Of a stretch of 64,000 nucleotides of DNA, positions 36,692-45,519 are shown piece after piece (within the stretch, counting starts at the first letter, position 1; each line of letters starts with the position of its first letter). The position numbers were made by a program, and so were the translations under genes. The notes beneath the pieces are model-generated. The model had not been told where the DNA came from and ran no database searches. It was given only the letters and a program-made list of their open reading frames with translations. Origin of the DNA: an uncultured Alloprevotella sp. (GTDB lineage Bacteria; Bacteroidota; Bacteroidia; Bacteroidales; Bacteroidaceae); NCBI GenBank assembly GCA_944322325.1, contig CALUOQ010000002.1:186001-250000 (forward strand). Direction: 5' to 3'.

Positions 36692-36730
36692 CGTCCCGCC
36701 GCACGGACGCAAGGTCCATGCGGCGGGACG
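36692..36730 (-). terminator. Terminator of the suf operon
   Basis: 17-nt arms 36692-36708 (CGTCCCGCCGCACGGAC) and 36714-36730 with one mismatch and a 5-nt loop. On the minus strand it is followed by GTTGTTTGG, fitting termination after sufS. The rest of the 249-bp gap to sbcC holds nothing recognised. Confidence 0.7.
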
Positions 36731-36749
36731 AAAAAAATGGGGCAGGACG

Positions 36750-37964
36750 TCAGAACATGCGCCGTACGCGCTCGATGCCCTCAGCCAGAGCGTCAACTTC
36801 GGCGCGCGTATTGTAGAGGGCAAACGAAGCGCGCACCATACCCTCCACGCCGAAACGCTCCATCAAGGGCTGCGCACAATGATGCCCGGTGCGCACGGCG
36901 ATGCCCAGCCGGTCCAAAAGGGTACCCAGGTCAAGGTGATGGATACCCTCGACGTTGAAGGCCACGACGGCATCCTTGTCTTCGGCTTCACCATAGAGGT
37001 GCAAACCCGGGATGGCGCCGAGACGCTCCATGGCGTAGCGCGTCAGGTCGCGCTCGTGAGCCCGAATACAGTCCCGACCGAGGTCGTCCACATAATCCAA
37101 AGCCTGGGCCAAAGCAGCCGAACCGACATAGTCCGGCGTACCGGCCTCGAATTTGTAAGGCAACTGCTCATAGGTGGTACGCTCGAAGCTGACGTGCGAA
37201 ATCATCTCGCCTCCGCCCTGATAAGGGGGTAGGCGGTCGAGCCACTCCTCGCGACCGTAGAGCACACCGATGCCCGTGGGACCGTAGACCTTGTGCCCGC
37301 TGAACGTGAGAAAGTCGCAACCGATAGCCTCTACGTCGATGGGAAAGTGGGGCACGCTCTGCGCACCGTCCACCAGCACGGGGATGCCGTGAGCGTGGGC
37401 CATGGTCGTGATGGCCTCGACGGGATTAACCGTGCCGAGTACGTTGCTCACGTGGGTCACGGCTACCAGCCGCGTGCGACCGGTGAAAAGGCGCTCCAAG
37501 GCCTCAAGGTCGAGCACGCCCCGCTCGTCAATGGGGGCGACCCGTATGACGATGCCCCGCCGGTCGTGGAGCATCTGCCACGGCACGATGTTCGAGTGGT
37601 GCTCCATCGTGGTGAGGATGACTTCGTCGCCCTCACTCATACAAGCCTCACCGAAAGAGAAAGCTACGAGGTTGAGGCTCTCGGTCGTTCCACGCGTGAA
37701 GATAATTTCGCGCTCCGAGCGGGCGCCGATGAAACGGGCCACGCGACGGCGGGCCTGCTCGTGGAGCTCGGTGGCCTGCTGTGAAAGGAAGTGGACACCA
37801 CGGTGCACATTGGCGTTCACCGAATAGTACTCGCGCTCGATGGCTTCAACCACCTCGCGCGGCTTCTGCGTCGTGGCGGCATTGTCCAAATAGACGAGAG
37901 GGCGGCCGTAGATCTCACGGCTCAGTATGGGAAAATCTTTACGTACTTCTTCAAGGGAATACAT
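36750..37964 (-). CDS. sufS: SufS cysteine desulfurase
   Basis: 404 residues, group II cysteine desulfurase. The PLP lysine is in SGHKVYGPTGIG (about residue 225), the catalytic cysteine in RTGHHCAQPLMERFG (about residue 363), and the N-terminal YLDNAATTQKP is typical. It mobilises sulfur from cysteine for SUF Fe-S assembly. The start at 37964 (MYSLEEVRKDFP) lies 43 bp after sufD; an upstream extension overlaps sufD and is unconserved. No sufE or sufU is seen next to it. Confidence 0.95.
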   Translation of the reverse strand: MYSLEEVRKDFPILSREIYGRPLVYLDNAATTQKPREVVEAIEREYYSVNANVHRGVHFLSQQATELHEQARRRVARFIGARSEREIIFTRGTTESLNLVAFSFGEACMSEGDEVILTTMEHHSNIVPWQMLHDRRGIVIRVAPIDERGVLDLEALERLFTGRTRLVAVTHVSNVLGTVNPVEAITTMAHAHGIPVLVDGAQSVPHFPIDVEAIGCDFLTFSGHKVYGPTGIGVLYGREEWLDRLPPYQGGGEMISHVSFERTTYEQLPYKFEAGTPDYVGSAALAQALDYVDDLGRDCIRAHERDLTRYAMERLGAIPGLHLYGEAEDKDAVVAFNVEGIHHLDLGTLLDRLGIAVRTGHHCAQPLMERFGVEGMVRASFALYNTRAEVDALAEGIERVRRMF

Positions 37965-38007
37965 CTCAGTCTGGGTTTGTTCCGGCGCTGGCCGGAGGGT
38001 GGGGGAG

Positions 38008-39354
38008 TCAGGAGTGACACATCTCGCAGCCGCCACAACGGTGGAGCAAACCGCGAAAGCGCATCTCGACAAGATAAGAGAGGCGGTCGCGTACGGGCTC
38101 GAGCTCAATGCGACGGATGACGTCGTTCACGAAAGCATGCTGCAAGAGCAGGCGGGCCTCGGACTCGTCGATGCCACGCTGACGCATGTAGAAGAGGGCC
38201 TGCTCGTCGAAACGTCCGACGGTGGCGCCGTGGTTGCACCTGACGTCGTCGGCATAAATCTCGAGGATGGGCCGCGTGAACATACGGGCGTCGGGCGAGG
38301 CGCAGAGATTGGCGTTCGTTTCGTCGGACGCGGTATGTTCCGCTCCCTCGCGCACCAGAATGCGCCCGGCAAAGACGCCCGTGGCGCGGTCGTCGAGCAC
38401 ATACTTGTAGAGCAAATCGCTCGTGCAGCCCGGCGCGGCGTGGTCTACGAGGAGATTGTTGTCCACATGTTCCTCACCGTCAGCCACAACGCAGCCGTAG
38501 GCCCGTGCTTCAGCGCCCTCGCCGCCGAGATGGAGGTCCAAGCGGTTGCGCGTCAAGCCGGCCATGAGCGTGATGCCGCCAAACGTAAAGCGGCTTCCGG
38601 CCTGCTGGTCTGCATAAAGGTGACAAAACCGGCGGTGACTGGCGTGGGTCTCCTCGACGGAGTAGAAGTCGACCCGGGCGCCCTTGCCAAGGAAAGCCTC
38701 GACGACCTGCGTAGTCAGGTAGTTGTGGCGACCGTCCGAGTGGTCGCAGAACAAGAGGGACGCCTCGGCACCCGCCTCGGCCACGAGCAGCACGCGGCGC
38801 GTCGCCATCAGGTCGAGCGACGCCGCCGACATGTTCACGACTTGCAGTGTGCGGGGACACTTCACGCCGGCGGCGACATGGACAAAGAGACCATCCTGCG
38901 CCAGCATCGTGTTGAGCGCCGTAATGCCGTCGCCAGCCGGGTCGGCCAACCGACCATAACAGTTGTCCACCACGTCGGGGAAACGCCGGGCAGCCTCACC
39001 GAGGGAGCATACCGTAACGCCCTCAGGCTGCTGTGCCGCAACAGGCGAGGGGGACATGAAACTGTCGTTGACTACAAAGTAAAGGGCTGTACTCAAATTG
39101 GGCACCTGACAGCGATAAGCGCGATAGGGGTCGACACCCGGGACGATGCGCCCAAGGTTCAGCCCGTAGTCCGGCGCGAAGGCTTCCGCCACGTCGGTGT
39201 ACTTGCACCGCTCGTCGCGCCGCGTAGGCAGGCCGTGCGCGGCAAAGGCCTCGCGGGCCGCCGCGCGCCGGGCGTTGAGCACGCCGACACTGTGGCGATC
39301 AATAAGGTCGCGCTGGCTGTCAAAAAGTTCGATGTACTGCTGTTCAACCCCCAT
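38008..39354 (-). CDS. sufD: Fe-S cluster assembly protein SufD
   Basis: 448 residues, SufBD beta-helix family. It begins MGVEQQYIELFDSQRDL and has PTRRDERCKYTDV, typical of Bacteroidota SufD rather than SufB, which is longer and carries extra cysteines. The C-terminal core includes CNHGATVGRFDEQALFYMRQRG. SufD works with SufB and SufC as a scaffold. It starts 3 bp after the sufC stop. Confidence 0.93.
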   Translation of the reverse strand: MGVEQQYIELFDSQRDLIDRHSVGVLNARRAAAREAFAAHGLPTRRDERCKYTDVAEAFAPDYGLNLGRIVPGVDPYRAYRCQVPNLSTALYFVVNDSFMSPSPVAAQQPEGVTVCSLGEAARRFPDVVDNCYGRLADPAGDGITALNTMLAQDGLFVHVAAGVKCPRTLQVVNMSAASLDLMATRRVLLVAEAGAEASLLFCDHSDGRHNYLTTQVVEAFLGKGARVDFYSVEETHASHRRFCHLYADQQAGSRFTFGGITLMAGLTRNRLDLHLGGEGAEARAYGCVVADGEEHVDNNLLVDHAAPGCTSDLLYKYVLDDRATGVFAGRILVREGAEHTASDETNANLCASPDARMFTRPILEIYADDVRCNHGATVGRFDEQALFYMRQRGIDESEARLLLQHAFVNDVIRRIELEPVRDRLSYLVEMRFRGLLHRCGGCEMCHS

Positions 39355-39357
39355 GGC

Positions 39358-40110
39358 TTAGGCTGTGATTTCGTTCTTAATCCAGTCGAAACCGCGCTCC
39401 TCGATGGCGTATCCCAACGAGGCGTCGCCGTTCTTCACGATACGACCGCCGACGAGCACATGTACGAAGTCAGGCTTCAGGTAGTCGAGCATACGCTGGT
39501 AGTGCGTGATGACGATGGCGCTCGACTGCGGCGTGCGCAGCTGGTTGAACCCTTCGGCCACGATGCGCAGCGCGTCGACGTCGAGTCCGGAGTCCGTCTC
39601 GTCCAAGATGCTGAGCTTCGGCTCGAGCACCGCCATCTGGAAAATCTCGTTGCGCTTCTTCTCACCACCACTGAAGCCCTCGTTCACCCCGCGGCTCATG
39701 AAATGGGCGTCGAGACCCACCAGTTTGCGCTTCTCGCGCAGCAATTTGAGCAGCTCGCCGGCCGGCAGGGGCTCCTGGCCGAAATACTTGCGCTTGGCGT
39801 TCAGCGCGGCGCGCAGAAAGTTGGTCATCGAAACTCCGGGAATTTCGACCGGCGCCTGGAACGACATGAACAGCCCTTCGTGCGAGCGGTCCTCGGCCGA
39901 CAGGGCCAGCAGGTCCTTCCCGTTAAAGGTGACACTGCCCTCAGTGACGGTGTACTTGGGATTGCCGACCAGCACATTGCTCAGCGTACTCTTGCCCGAA
40001 CCGTTCGGGCCCATAAGCACATGCACTTCGCCGTCGCCGACGGTCAGGTCGATGCCTTTCAAAATTTCTTTGCCCTCTACGCAGGCATGGAGATTCTTTA
40101 TTTCTAACAT
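39358..40110 (-). CDS. sufC: Fe-S cluster assembly ATPase SufC
   Basis: 250 residues. ABC-type ATPase: Walker A GPNGSGKSTLSN, the SufC-specific Q-loop region MSFQAPVEIPGVS, signature FSGGEKKRNEI, Walker B LSILDETDSGLD and the switch histidine in VITHYQR. It powers the SufBCD scaffold. The start MLEIKNLHACVEG at 40110 is preceded by its own -7 box, so sufC is the first gene of this transcript. sufB, normally adjacent in Bacteroidota suf operons, is not present upstream or anywhere in the window. Confidence 0.95.
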   Translation of the reverse strand: MLEIKNLHACVEGKEILKGIDLTVGDGEVHVLMGPNGSGKSTLSNVLVGNPKYTVTEGSVTFNGKDLLALSAEDRSHEGLFMSFQAPVEIPGVSMTNFLRAALNAKRKYFGQEPLPAGELLKLLREKRKLVGLDAHFMSRGVNEGFSGGEKKRNEIFQMAVLEPKLSILDETDSGLDVDALRIVAEGFNQLRTPQSSAIVITHYQRMLDYLKPDFVHVLVGGRIVKNGDASLGYAIEERGFDWIKNEITA

Positions 40111-40424
40111 AAGCAAATGGGTGACGACAAAACGCCGCAGCGTTGTCCGTAAGCGTGGCAAAAGTAGCGCTTTTTCGCGAGGCAGCGCCCCGCCGTGGCA
40201 GGCTTTCTTTATGTCAGAAGTCAAGCAGACGGCATTTTACAAGTACTGCGGACTGATAGTTTCCCAACCTGACAAAAAAGAGAGCCCCGTCCACAGAAAA
40301 AACGCCCACCCAGAAAATAATGCCCAATTTTCTTCTCTCATTTACGTCTTTTGCGTTCATTGTGCGTCTTATAGACAAAGAGACGCATTCGTTGCCCACA
40401 GTCAAAATCCCTACTACCATAAAA
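40111..40424. other. Divergent gap between sufC and ECF sigma gene
   Basis: 314 bp holding the sufC promoter and, at 40239-40265, a single degenerate repeat-like unit (ACAAGTACTGCG, then GACTG, then ATAGTTTCCC) related to the dispersed 21-bp module. No additional gene is supported; an in-frame ATG at 40320 upstream of the sigma gene lacks conserved sequence. Confidence 0.45.
40159..40166 (-). promoter_or_regulatory. Bacteroidota -7 element for sufC
   Basis: On the minus strand TACTTTTG, 48 bp upstream of the sufC ATG. It supports sufC as the operon's first gene. Confidence 0.6.
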
Positions 40425-40946
40425 ATGAGCACTAATATGCACAATTTACAGGAAAAAGAAAGCAGTTCTGACGAAACGCTGACACAGCTCATGAAAGCAG
40501 AACGTACCGACATGCTACGCTATGCCTGCATCAGGTTGGGCAACTTGCCGGATGCCGAAGACGTCGTGCAGGATGTCTACCTCCGCCTGAAAACAACCGA
40601 ACAACACGTTCCGGCAAACAAATGGCGCGCTTACGTCTACCGCAGCCTGTCAAACCTATGTACAGACCGGTTACGAGGCCTAAGCAAGCAGCACTTCGTC
40701 TCACTGGAACAAGCCAGGGACATCGCAAACGCCGACAACAACATCCACGGAATTGAACGCGACTTTCGCCGGATTACCCTGTTGCTGGCCGGGCTTCCCC
40801 CTGAACAAGCCGAAGTCATTCGCCTGCGCTTGCACGCAGACAAAAGTTTTGCCGAAATAGCCGACATTCTGAACGTCCCGCTGACTACAGCCAAATCGCG
40901 CTTTCAGTATGGCATCGAGAAGTTACGAAAAGGCTTACGGCGTTGA
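40425..40946 (+). CDS. ECF-type RNA polymerase sigma factor
   Basis: 173 residues. Sigma-70 region 2 at about 25-90 (LRYACIRLGNLPDAEDVVQDVYLRLK, then NKWRAYVYRSLSNLCTDRLR) and region 4 at about 115-170 (LAGLPPEQAEVIRLRLHADKSFAEIADILNVPLTTAKSRFQYGIEKLRK). The start at 40425 (MSTNMHNLQ) is used since upstream codons are unconserved. It is followed 57 bp later by its probable anti-sigma gene. Confidence 0.9.
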   Translation: MSTNMHNLQEKESSSDETLTQLMKAERTDMLRYACIRLGNLPDAEDVVQDVYLRLKTTEQHVPANKWRAYVYRSLSNLCTDRLRGLSKQHFVSLEQARDIANADNNIHGIERDFRRITLLLAGLPPEQAEVIRLRLHADKSFAEIADILNVPLTTAKSRFQYGIEKLRKGLRR

Positions 40947-41003
40947 CCATAAAAATTCACAGACCGAAATACCACCATTTACTCACCTCAAAACTTAACC
41001 GAC

Positions 41004-42338
41004 ATGACTTGTGAAGAATTCAGAAAAAACTTGGTCGAACTCTGTGATAAGGATGTAAATCCTGACCTTCGCACCCGTATGGAGCATCATAGAGCACACT
41101 GCGACGAATGCCGCACCGAGTACAACGAATATATGGCCGTGGTAGACTTGCTGAGACCCCAAAACACGCACACTACCGCCAATCCCGACCAAACCGACAC
41201 GCTCCATAACGACTGCCACATCCCTAATCACCCGCATCGCCGCACGCTCACCCATCGGCGACAAAGGTGGCTTCATGCGGCTGCGGCTATCCTCCTTTTC
41301 GCGGCCGGAGTATGCACAGGCTGGAGTCGTTTCTTCTCTACCGACGCTACCGCCAACGAACTACCCTCACAGACCCTCAGTCAAGCCATCGCCGGACTGC
41401 GCAACGTGGGGAACTTTGTCGCCGACTTTCAGGTGCGTACGACCGGCGGTGAAAACTTTGCTTACCTCAACCCTAATGCCGACTTTGTGCATCTCCACCT
41501 TGCCGTATTCCGGGAAAACGGAACGATCTGCTGGCGCATGGAAAAGGAAAACGGACGTACCGTGGTGTGCGACGGACAAAATCAATTCATGTGGTACGGC
41601 GAACACTACCGCGTAACCGACAATGCCGACGCCAACTTCCTGGAAGGATTTGCCCCGCTGCTACAGCCCGAAAACATGTTGGAATCACTCGAAGAAATCC
41701 TGAAAGACGAATCCGAAACGTCGTTCCGATTCACTGAAACCGATTCGACTCTCGTCCTTACCGCCACAGTACCGCGATGGCTGGGTTTCTTTGTTGACCA
41801 ACCTTCCGGAGAAAAAATGCCATGCGCTTTGGAATATGTATTTGACAAAGCCAACGGACTGCCCCAACAGCTCCGCATCTGGGCACAACAGGGCGACAAA
41901 CAAGTCTTAGTACTTGAAAGTAAATACATTCGCTACAATGTAGCACTCGATCGCAAGACTTTGACCACCGTACCAAAAGGACAAACCGAATGGACCGTAA
42001 CGGACCCACCACTCATCCGGGAAAATGTACGCCTTTCCCGCCTGCAAAAGGAAACAGCCATAGAAGCCGCACGGCGTATCACCGAAGCATTGGCCAGTGG
42101 CGACACCCTAAACGCCCGTGAGGCACTGCATCCATATCGCCAAGTACTTCCCCAACTGATGAAAACAATGAGCGGCTGCAAAATGTCCGATTTCAGAGAA
42201 AATACCACAACGAAAAACTATGCCGGCACTCACGTCACTTTCACAGAAACCCTCCCCGACGGTACTGCTCGACAACGTACTATATTCCTTCGGCGCGATA
42301 ATACGCAACGCATTTGGATTCTTGACGGCGGATTCTAA
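41004..42338 (+). CDS. Membrane anti-sigma factor with zinc-finger N-terminus and large extracytoplasmic domain
   Basis: 444 residues. Residues 1-45 contain an anti-sigma zinc-binding motif HHRAHCDEC (HxxxCxxC). One membrane span lies at about residues 88-107 (AAAAILLFAAGVCTGW). The remaining 330 residues lie outside the membrane and resemble LolA/LolB-like or outer-membrane lipoprotein sorting folds in pattern (ADFQVRTTGGENFAYLNPNADF, WRMEKENGRTVVCDGQNQFMWY). Pairing with the ECF sigma gene suggests it holds the sigma factor until an envelope signal arrives; a signal at the lipoprotein or envelope level is inference. Confidence 0.75.
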   Translation: MTCEEFRKNLVELCDKDVNPDLRTRMEHHRAHCDECRTEYNEYMAVVDLLRPQNTHTTANPDQTDTLHNDCHIPNHPHRRTLTHRRQRWLHAAAAILLFAAGVCTGWSRFFSTDATANELPSQTLSQAIAGLRNVGNFVADFQVRTTGGENFAYLNPNADFVHLHLAVFRENGTICWRMEKENGRTVVCDGQNQFMWYGEHYRVTDNADANFLEGFAPLLQPENMLESLEEILKDESETSFRFTETDSTLVLTATVPRWLGFFVDQPSGEKMPCALEYVFDKANGLPQQLRIWAQQGDKQVLVLESKYIRYNVALDRKTLTTVPKGQTEWTVTDPPLIRENVRLSRLQKETAIEAARRITEALASGDTLNAREALHPYRQVLPQLMKTMSGCKMSDFRENTTTKNYAGTHVTFTETLPDGTARQRTIFLRRDNTQRIWILDGGF

Positions 42339-42428
42339 GGCCACTCTCACCGGTCGTTCCGTCCGACGACTTCATCAGCAAAGGATAAAAAATCAGAAAC
42401 TCACCTTGGCCCGACCGAAACTTCTTCG

Positions 42429-42436
42429 TACTTTTG
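42429..42436 (+). promoter_or_regulatory. Bacteroidota -7 element for tRNA-Gln
   Basis: TACTTTTG, 29 bp before the mature tRNA 5' end. A CTTG (42408-42411) sits upstream at 17-bp spacing as a weak -33. Confidence 0.6.
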
Positions 42437-42465
42437 CACCGCTATCTAACGATAAGCACCGAGTC

Positions 42466-42537
42466 TGTTCCGTGGTGTAATGGTCAGCACTAGAGTTTTT
42501 GGTTCTCTCAGTCTCTGTTCGAATCAGGGCGGAACAA
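42466..42537 (+). tRNA. tRNA-Gln (UUG)
   Basis: 72 nt. Acceptor TGTTCCG pairs fully with CGGAACA (42530-42536), followed by discriminator A. The anticodon loop TTTTGGT gives anticodon TTG. The T-arm CTCTG-TTCGAAT-CAGGG is intact. The anticodon stem has a T.T apposition at its top pair. CCA is not encoded. Confidence 0.93.
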
Positions 42538-42547
42538 CTCCACAAGG

Positions 42548-42580
42548 GGCTGGGCGTCGAGACGTCCAGCCTTATTTTTT
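42548..42580 (+). terminator. Terminator after tRNA-Gln
   Basis: Stem GGCTGGGCGT (42548-42557) with ACGTCCAGCC (42562-42571), one mismatch, loop CGAG, followed by TTATTTTTT. Confidence 0.85.
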
Positions 42581-42603
42581 ACCTTAAACCCTACATTGAC
42601 ATT

Positions 42604-44229
42604 ATGGGCATATTCATCCGCAAACCTGTCAGCCAGCTGGTCAGCGAAGCCAGCGAAGAAGGCCAGCGCAGCCTAAGGCGCGTATTGGGCCCCTGGAGCC
42701 TCATTGCGCTGGGCGTAGGCGTCATCATAGGCGCAGGACTCTTCTCCATCACCGGTACTGTGGCCGCCTCATACACCGGGCCGGCCATCACCCTCTCGTT
42801 CGTCATCGCCGCGCTGGGTTGCTGCTTCGCCGGACTCTGCTACGCCGAATTTGCCTCCATGATACCCGTGGCGGGCAGCGCGTACACCTACGCTTATGCC
42901 ACCATGGGCGAGCTGATAGCCTGGATCATCGGATGGGACCTCGTACTGGAGTATTCCGTGGCCGCTACGACGGTGAGCATCTCCTGGAGCCGTTACATGG
43001 TCGTCCTGCTCGAGGACATCGGCGTCCATTTGCCCCCAGCCCTGACCGCCTGTCCTTGGGACGGTGGCATCGTCAACCTGCCCGCTGCCTTTATCGTCGT
43101 CGTCATGAGCCTCTTCCTTATCCGCGGTACGAAAGGCAGCTCCGTACTCAACGGCATCATCGTCTTCCTGAAAGTCGCCGTTATTGTGCTCTTCATTGCC
43201 CTCGGCTGGCGCTACATCGACAGCAGCAACTATACCCCCTATCTGCCCAAGAACACCGGCACGCTCGGCGAGTTCGGCCTCTCGGGCGTGCTGCGCGGCG
43301 CGGCCATCGTCTTTTTCGCCTTTTTGGGTTTCGACGCCGTGAGCACCGCCGCTCAGGAGACCAAAAATCCCAAGCGCGACATGCCTATCGGCATACTCGG
43401 CTCGCTCCTCGTCTGCACGGTGCTCTATATGCTCTTCGGCCACGTCATGACGGGCGTAGCCCATTACAGCGAATTCGCCGGCCACGAGGGTATTGCTCCC
43501 GTCGCTATCGCCATCCAGCACATCGGCGACAGTGGCCACGCCGCTTTCCCTTGGCTCAACCGCGCCATTCTGCTGGCCATCCTCTTCGGCTACTGCTCCG
43601 TTATCATGGTCACGCTGCTGGCCCAAAGCCGCGTATTCTACTCCATGAGCCGCGACGGTCTGCTGCCTCCTTTCTTCTCGCGCATACATCCCCGTTTCCG
43701 CACACCGGCCCACAGCAATCTGCTTTTCATGGCCATGGTCGCTCTGATGGCCGCCTTTGTGCCCGCCAGTATGGCCGGCGAAATGACCAGTATCGGCACG
43801 CTGCTGGCCTTCACCCTAGTCTGTGCCGCCGTACTCGTCGTGCGCCGCAGCCAGCCCGACGCGCCCCGAGGCTTCCGTACCCCGCTGGTGCCCCTCGTCC
43901 CCGTGCTGGGCATACTCACCTGTTTGGGACTCATGCTTTTCCTGCCCGCCGACACGTGGATTCGCCTCGTAGTCTGGATGCTCCTCGGCCTCGACATCTA
44001 CGTCCACTACGGCTTACGCCGCAGCCACCTCGAGCCCGCCACAGCCCACCGCCGCGGTGCCTGGGTCATCAACGCCTTGGGCCTTGCCTTAGCCGTACTC
44101 TGCATCGTCACCGGCTTCTGGCACCAGCAAACCGTAGGCTGGGCCGAAAGCAAGGTACTCCTCGTCGTAGCCTCCGTATTCGCCCTCATCCACTTCGCCT
44201 ACTACACGTGGCGATGGTTTCGCGCATAA
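42604..44229 (+). CDS. APC superfamily amino acid permease (CAT-like)
   Basis: 541 residues, about 14 membrane spans. The N-terminal APC signature IALGVGVIIGAGLFSITGTVAA (helix 1) and FAGLCYAEFASMIPVAGSAYTYAY (helix 3 region) match cationic amino acid transporter-like permeases (YfnA/CAT group). GFDAVSTAAQETKNPKRDMPIGI is also characteristic. It imports amino acids by proton-coupled transport; specificity is unknown. The start at 42604 lies after the tRNA terminator. Confidence 0.93.
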   Translation: MGIFIRKPVSQLVSEASEEGQRSLRRVLGPWSLIALGVGVIIGAGLFSITGTVAASYTGPAITLSFVIAALGCCFAGLCYAEFASMIPVAGSAYTYAYATMGELIAWIIGWDLVLEYSVAATTVSISWSRYMVVLLEDIGVHLPPALTACPWDGGIVNLPAAFIVVVMSLFLIRGTKGSSVLNGIIVFLKVAVIVLFIALGWRYIDSSNYTPYLPKNTGTLGEFGLSGVLRGAAIVFFAFLGFDAVSTAAQETKNPKRDMPIGILGSLLVCTVLYMLFGHVMTGVAHYSEFAGHEGIAPVAIAIQHIGDSGHAAFPWLNRAILLAILFGYCSVIMVTLLAQSRVFYSMSRDGLLPPFFSRIHPRFRTPAHSNLLFMAMVALMAAFVPASMAGEMTSIGTLLAFTLVCAAVLVVRRSQPDAPRGFRTPLVPLVPVLGILTCLGLMLFLPADTWIRLVVWMLLGLDIYVHYGLRRSHLEPATAHRRGAWVINALGLALAVLCIVTGFWHQQTVGWAESKVLLVVASVFALIHFAYYTWRWFRA

Positions 44230-44317
44230 AAGCGTCGCCGGCCCTCCCTCAAGACGGACAGACACGAAAAAAACGCAAATTCCGCCCCGAAACCAACCGC
44301 CGTATCCATTTATCTAT

Positions 44318-44325
44318 TAACTTTG
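44318..44325 (+). promoter_or_regulatory. Bacteroidota -7 element for duplicated-domain lipoprotein
   Basis: TAACTTTG, with a long leader of about 117 bp to the ATG at 44443. The 213-bp gap also has a GC-rich patch, CCCCGCCCAGGGGCC, of unclear role. Confidence 0.5.
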
Positions 44326-44442
44326 CTTTTAGAAAATACGAAAAAGGACATTACAACTTCGAGGCCACCCCGCCCAGGGGCCCTCGCCGGAGAAAGTTTT
44401 AATTAATCACTGTTTGTATTAACCATCAAAAACAAAGTTATC

Positions 44443-45348
44443 ATGAAAGAACTACTTAAAACCACCAGCCTGCTGCTCCTTCTATTGGTTAGCGGTTTCA
44501 CGCTGAGCTCCTGTAGCGACGACGACAATGAAGCCGGCCCCCTGCCTGAACTTGTCGGTACATGGGTCTGCACTGACTCCTACGAAGCCTCCTACGAGGA
44601 CGGCCAAAAAATTGATGAGTACACCGACGAGGACCAAGGCCGCAGTTTCACGCTTAATGCCAACGGTACGCTGAGTATGGGCAACTACACCGTCGGCTCG
44701 TGGAGCAGTGACGGCGGCACCATGTGGATTACTGTCACCGATGAGGACGGCACGTGGACCACGACCTACAGCATGCGCAAGCACTCCGCCGACAGCTACA
44801 CACTCAGCTATGACATCAGCTACAACGAGGACGGCAGCAGTTACCGCGAAGTCTACAGCATGACCCTCCAACGCCAAGGCACCGGCTCCGACACTGACGA
44901 TGACGACGACGTGTCCATACCCGTTGACTCCACCATAGGACCCGACCTCGGCCAAGTCCCCACCAGAGACCCTGGTTACGCAACCGGAGTTTCCATCACT
45001 ACGGACGAAGTTGTCGGCAGTTGGACTCTCGTCAGCGGCTACTCCGCCGCCTACCAGCACGGCGCGCTTCTTGACAGTGAAGTTTACACCCGCGACGAGG
45101 GTGTAGGCGACGTAATGACCCTCAACGCCGATGGGACTTGTACCGTATCGAACGGGCTCAACGGTACATGGCGCTTAGTAGGCTCGCATCTATACCTCAC
45201 CGTCAGCGAGGACGGCTACGCTGAAACCGTTGACTACATCGTCGCCGCACGCAGCGCCGACAAAGTCGAATTGCGCATCGACTACACCGTCGACCATCCT
45301 ACAAGCTCCATTCACGGCGTCGAGAGTATCACTTTCCAGCGCATATAA
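44443..45348 (+). CDS. Lipocalin-like lipoprotein with two tandem domains, probably surface exposed
   Basis: 301 residues. The lipobox LSSC is followed by SDDDNE, an acidic stretch like the Bacteroidota lipoprotein export signal, suggesting surface display. Two similar beta-barrel-type domains follow: LVGTWVCTDSYEASYEDG (about 36-145) and VVGSWTLVSGYSAAYQHG (about 185-301), each continuing with FTLNANGTLS or MTLNADGTCT, a G(T/S)W turn, and an ending like SMTLQR or SITFQR. They resemble the lipocalin-like/DUF4923-type domains common in gut Bacteroidota. The acidic linker GTGSDTDDDDDVS joins the halves. Ligand unknown. Confidence 0.78.
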   Translation: MKELLKTTSLLLLLLVSGFTLSSCSDDDNEAGPLPELVGTWVCTDSYEASYEDGQKIDEYTDEDQGRSFTLNANGTLSMGNYTVGSWSSDGGTMWITVTDEDGTWTTTYSMRKHSADSYTLSYDISYNEDGSSYREVYSMTLQRQGTGSDTDDDDDVSIPVDSTIGPDLGQVPTRDPGYATGVSITTDEVVGSWTLVSGYSAAYQHGALLDSEVYTRDEGVGDVMTLNADGTCTVSNGLNGTWRLVGSHLYLTVSEDGYAETVDYIVAARSADKVELRIDYTVDHPTSSIHGVESITFQRI

Positions 45349-45406
45349 TCCCTTTACAGTACATACTTTTCATTCGAGAAAAGAGAACGCGAATTCCAAA
45401 ATTAGC

Positions 45407-45452
45407 AAAAGCAAGCCCACCCAGTCTCGTTCGACCGGGTGGGCTTGCTTTT
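45407..45452. terminator. Bidirectional terminator between lipoprotein and ispG
   Basis: 16-bp perfect stem AAAAGCAAGCCCACCC (45407-45422) with GGGTGGGCTTGCTTTT (45437-45452), 14-nt loop. U-runs exist in both orientations. Confidence 0.92.
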
Positions 45453-45519
45453 GATTATTAGGGAACTGCGGCAATAACCTCCCAAAACGGTGTTCGCCAT
45501 CCTGAAAGCCTGTTTTCCC

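Noticed and set aside
37927-40107. 726-codon open frame antisense to the suf genes
   Set aside because: It is a shadow of sufS, sufD and sufC; there is no conserved motif and the sense genes are unambiguous.
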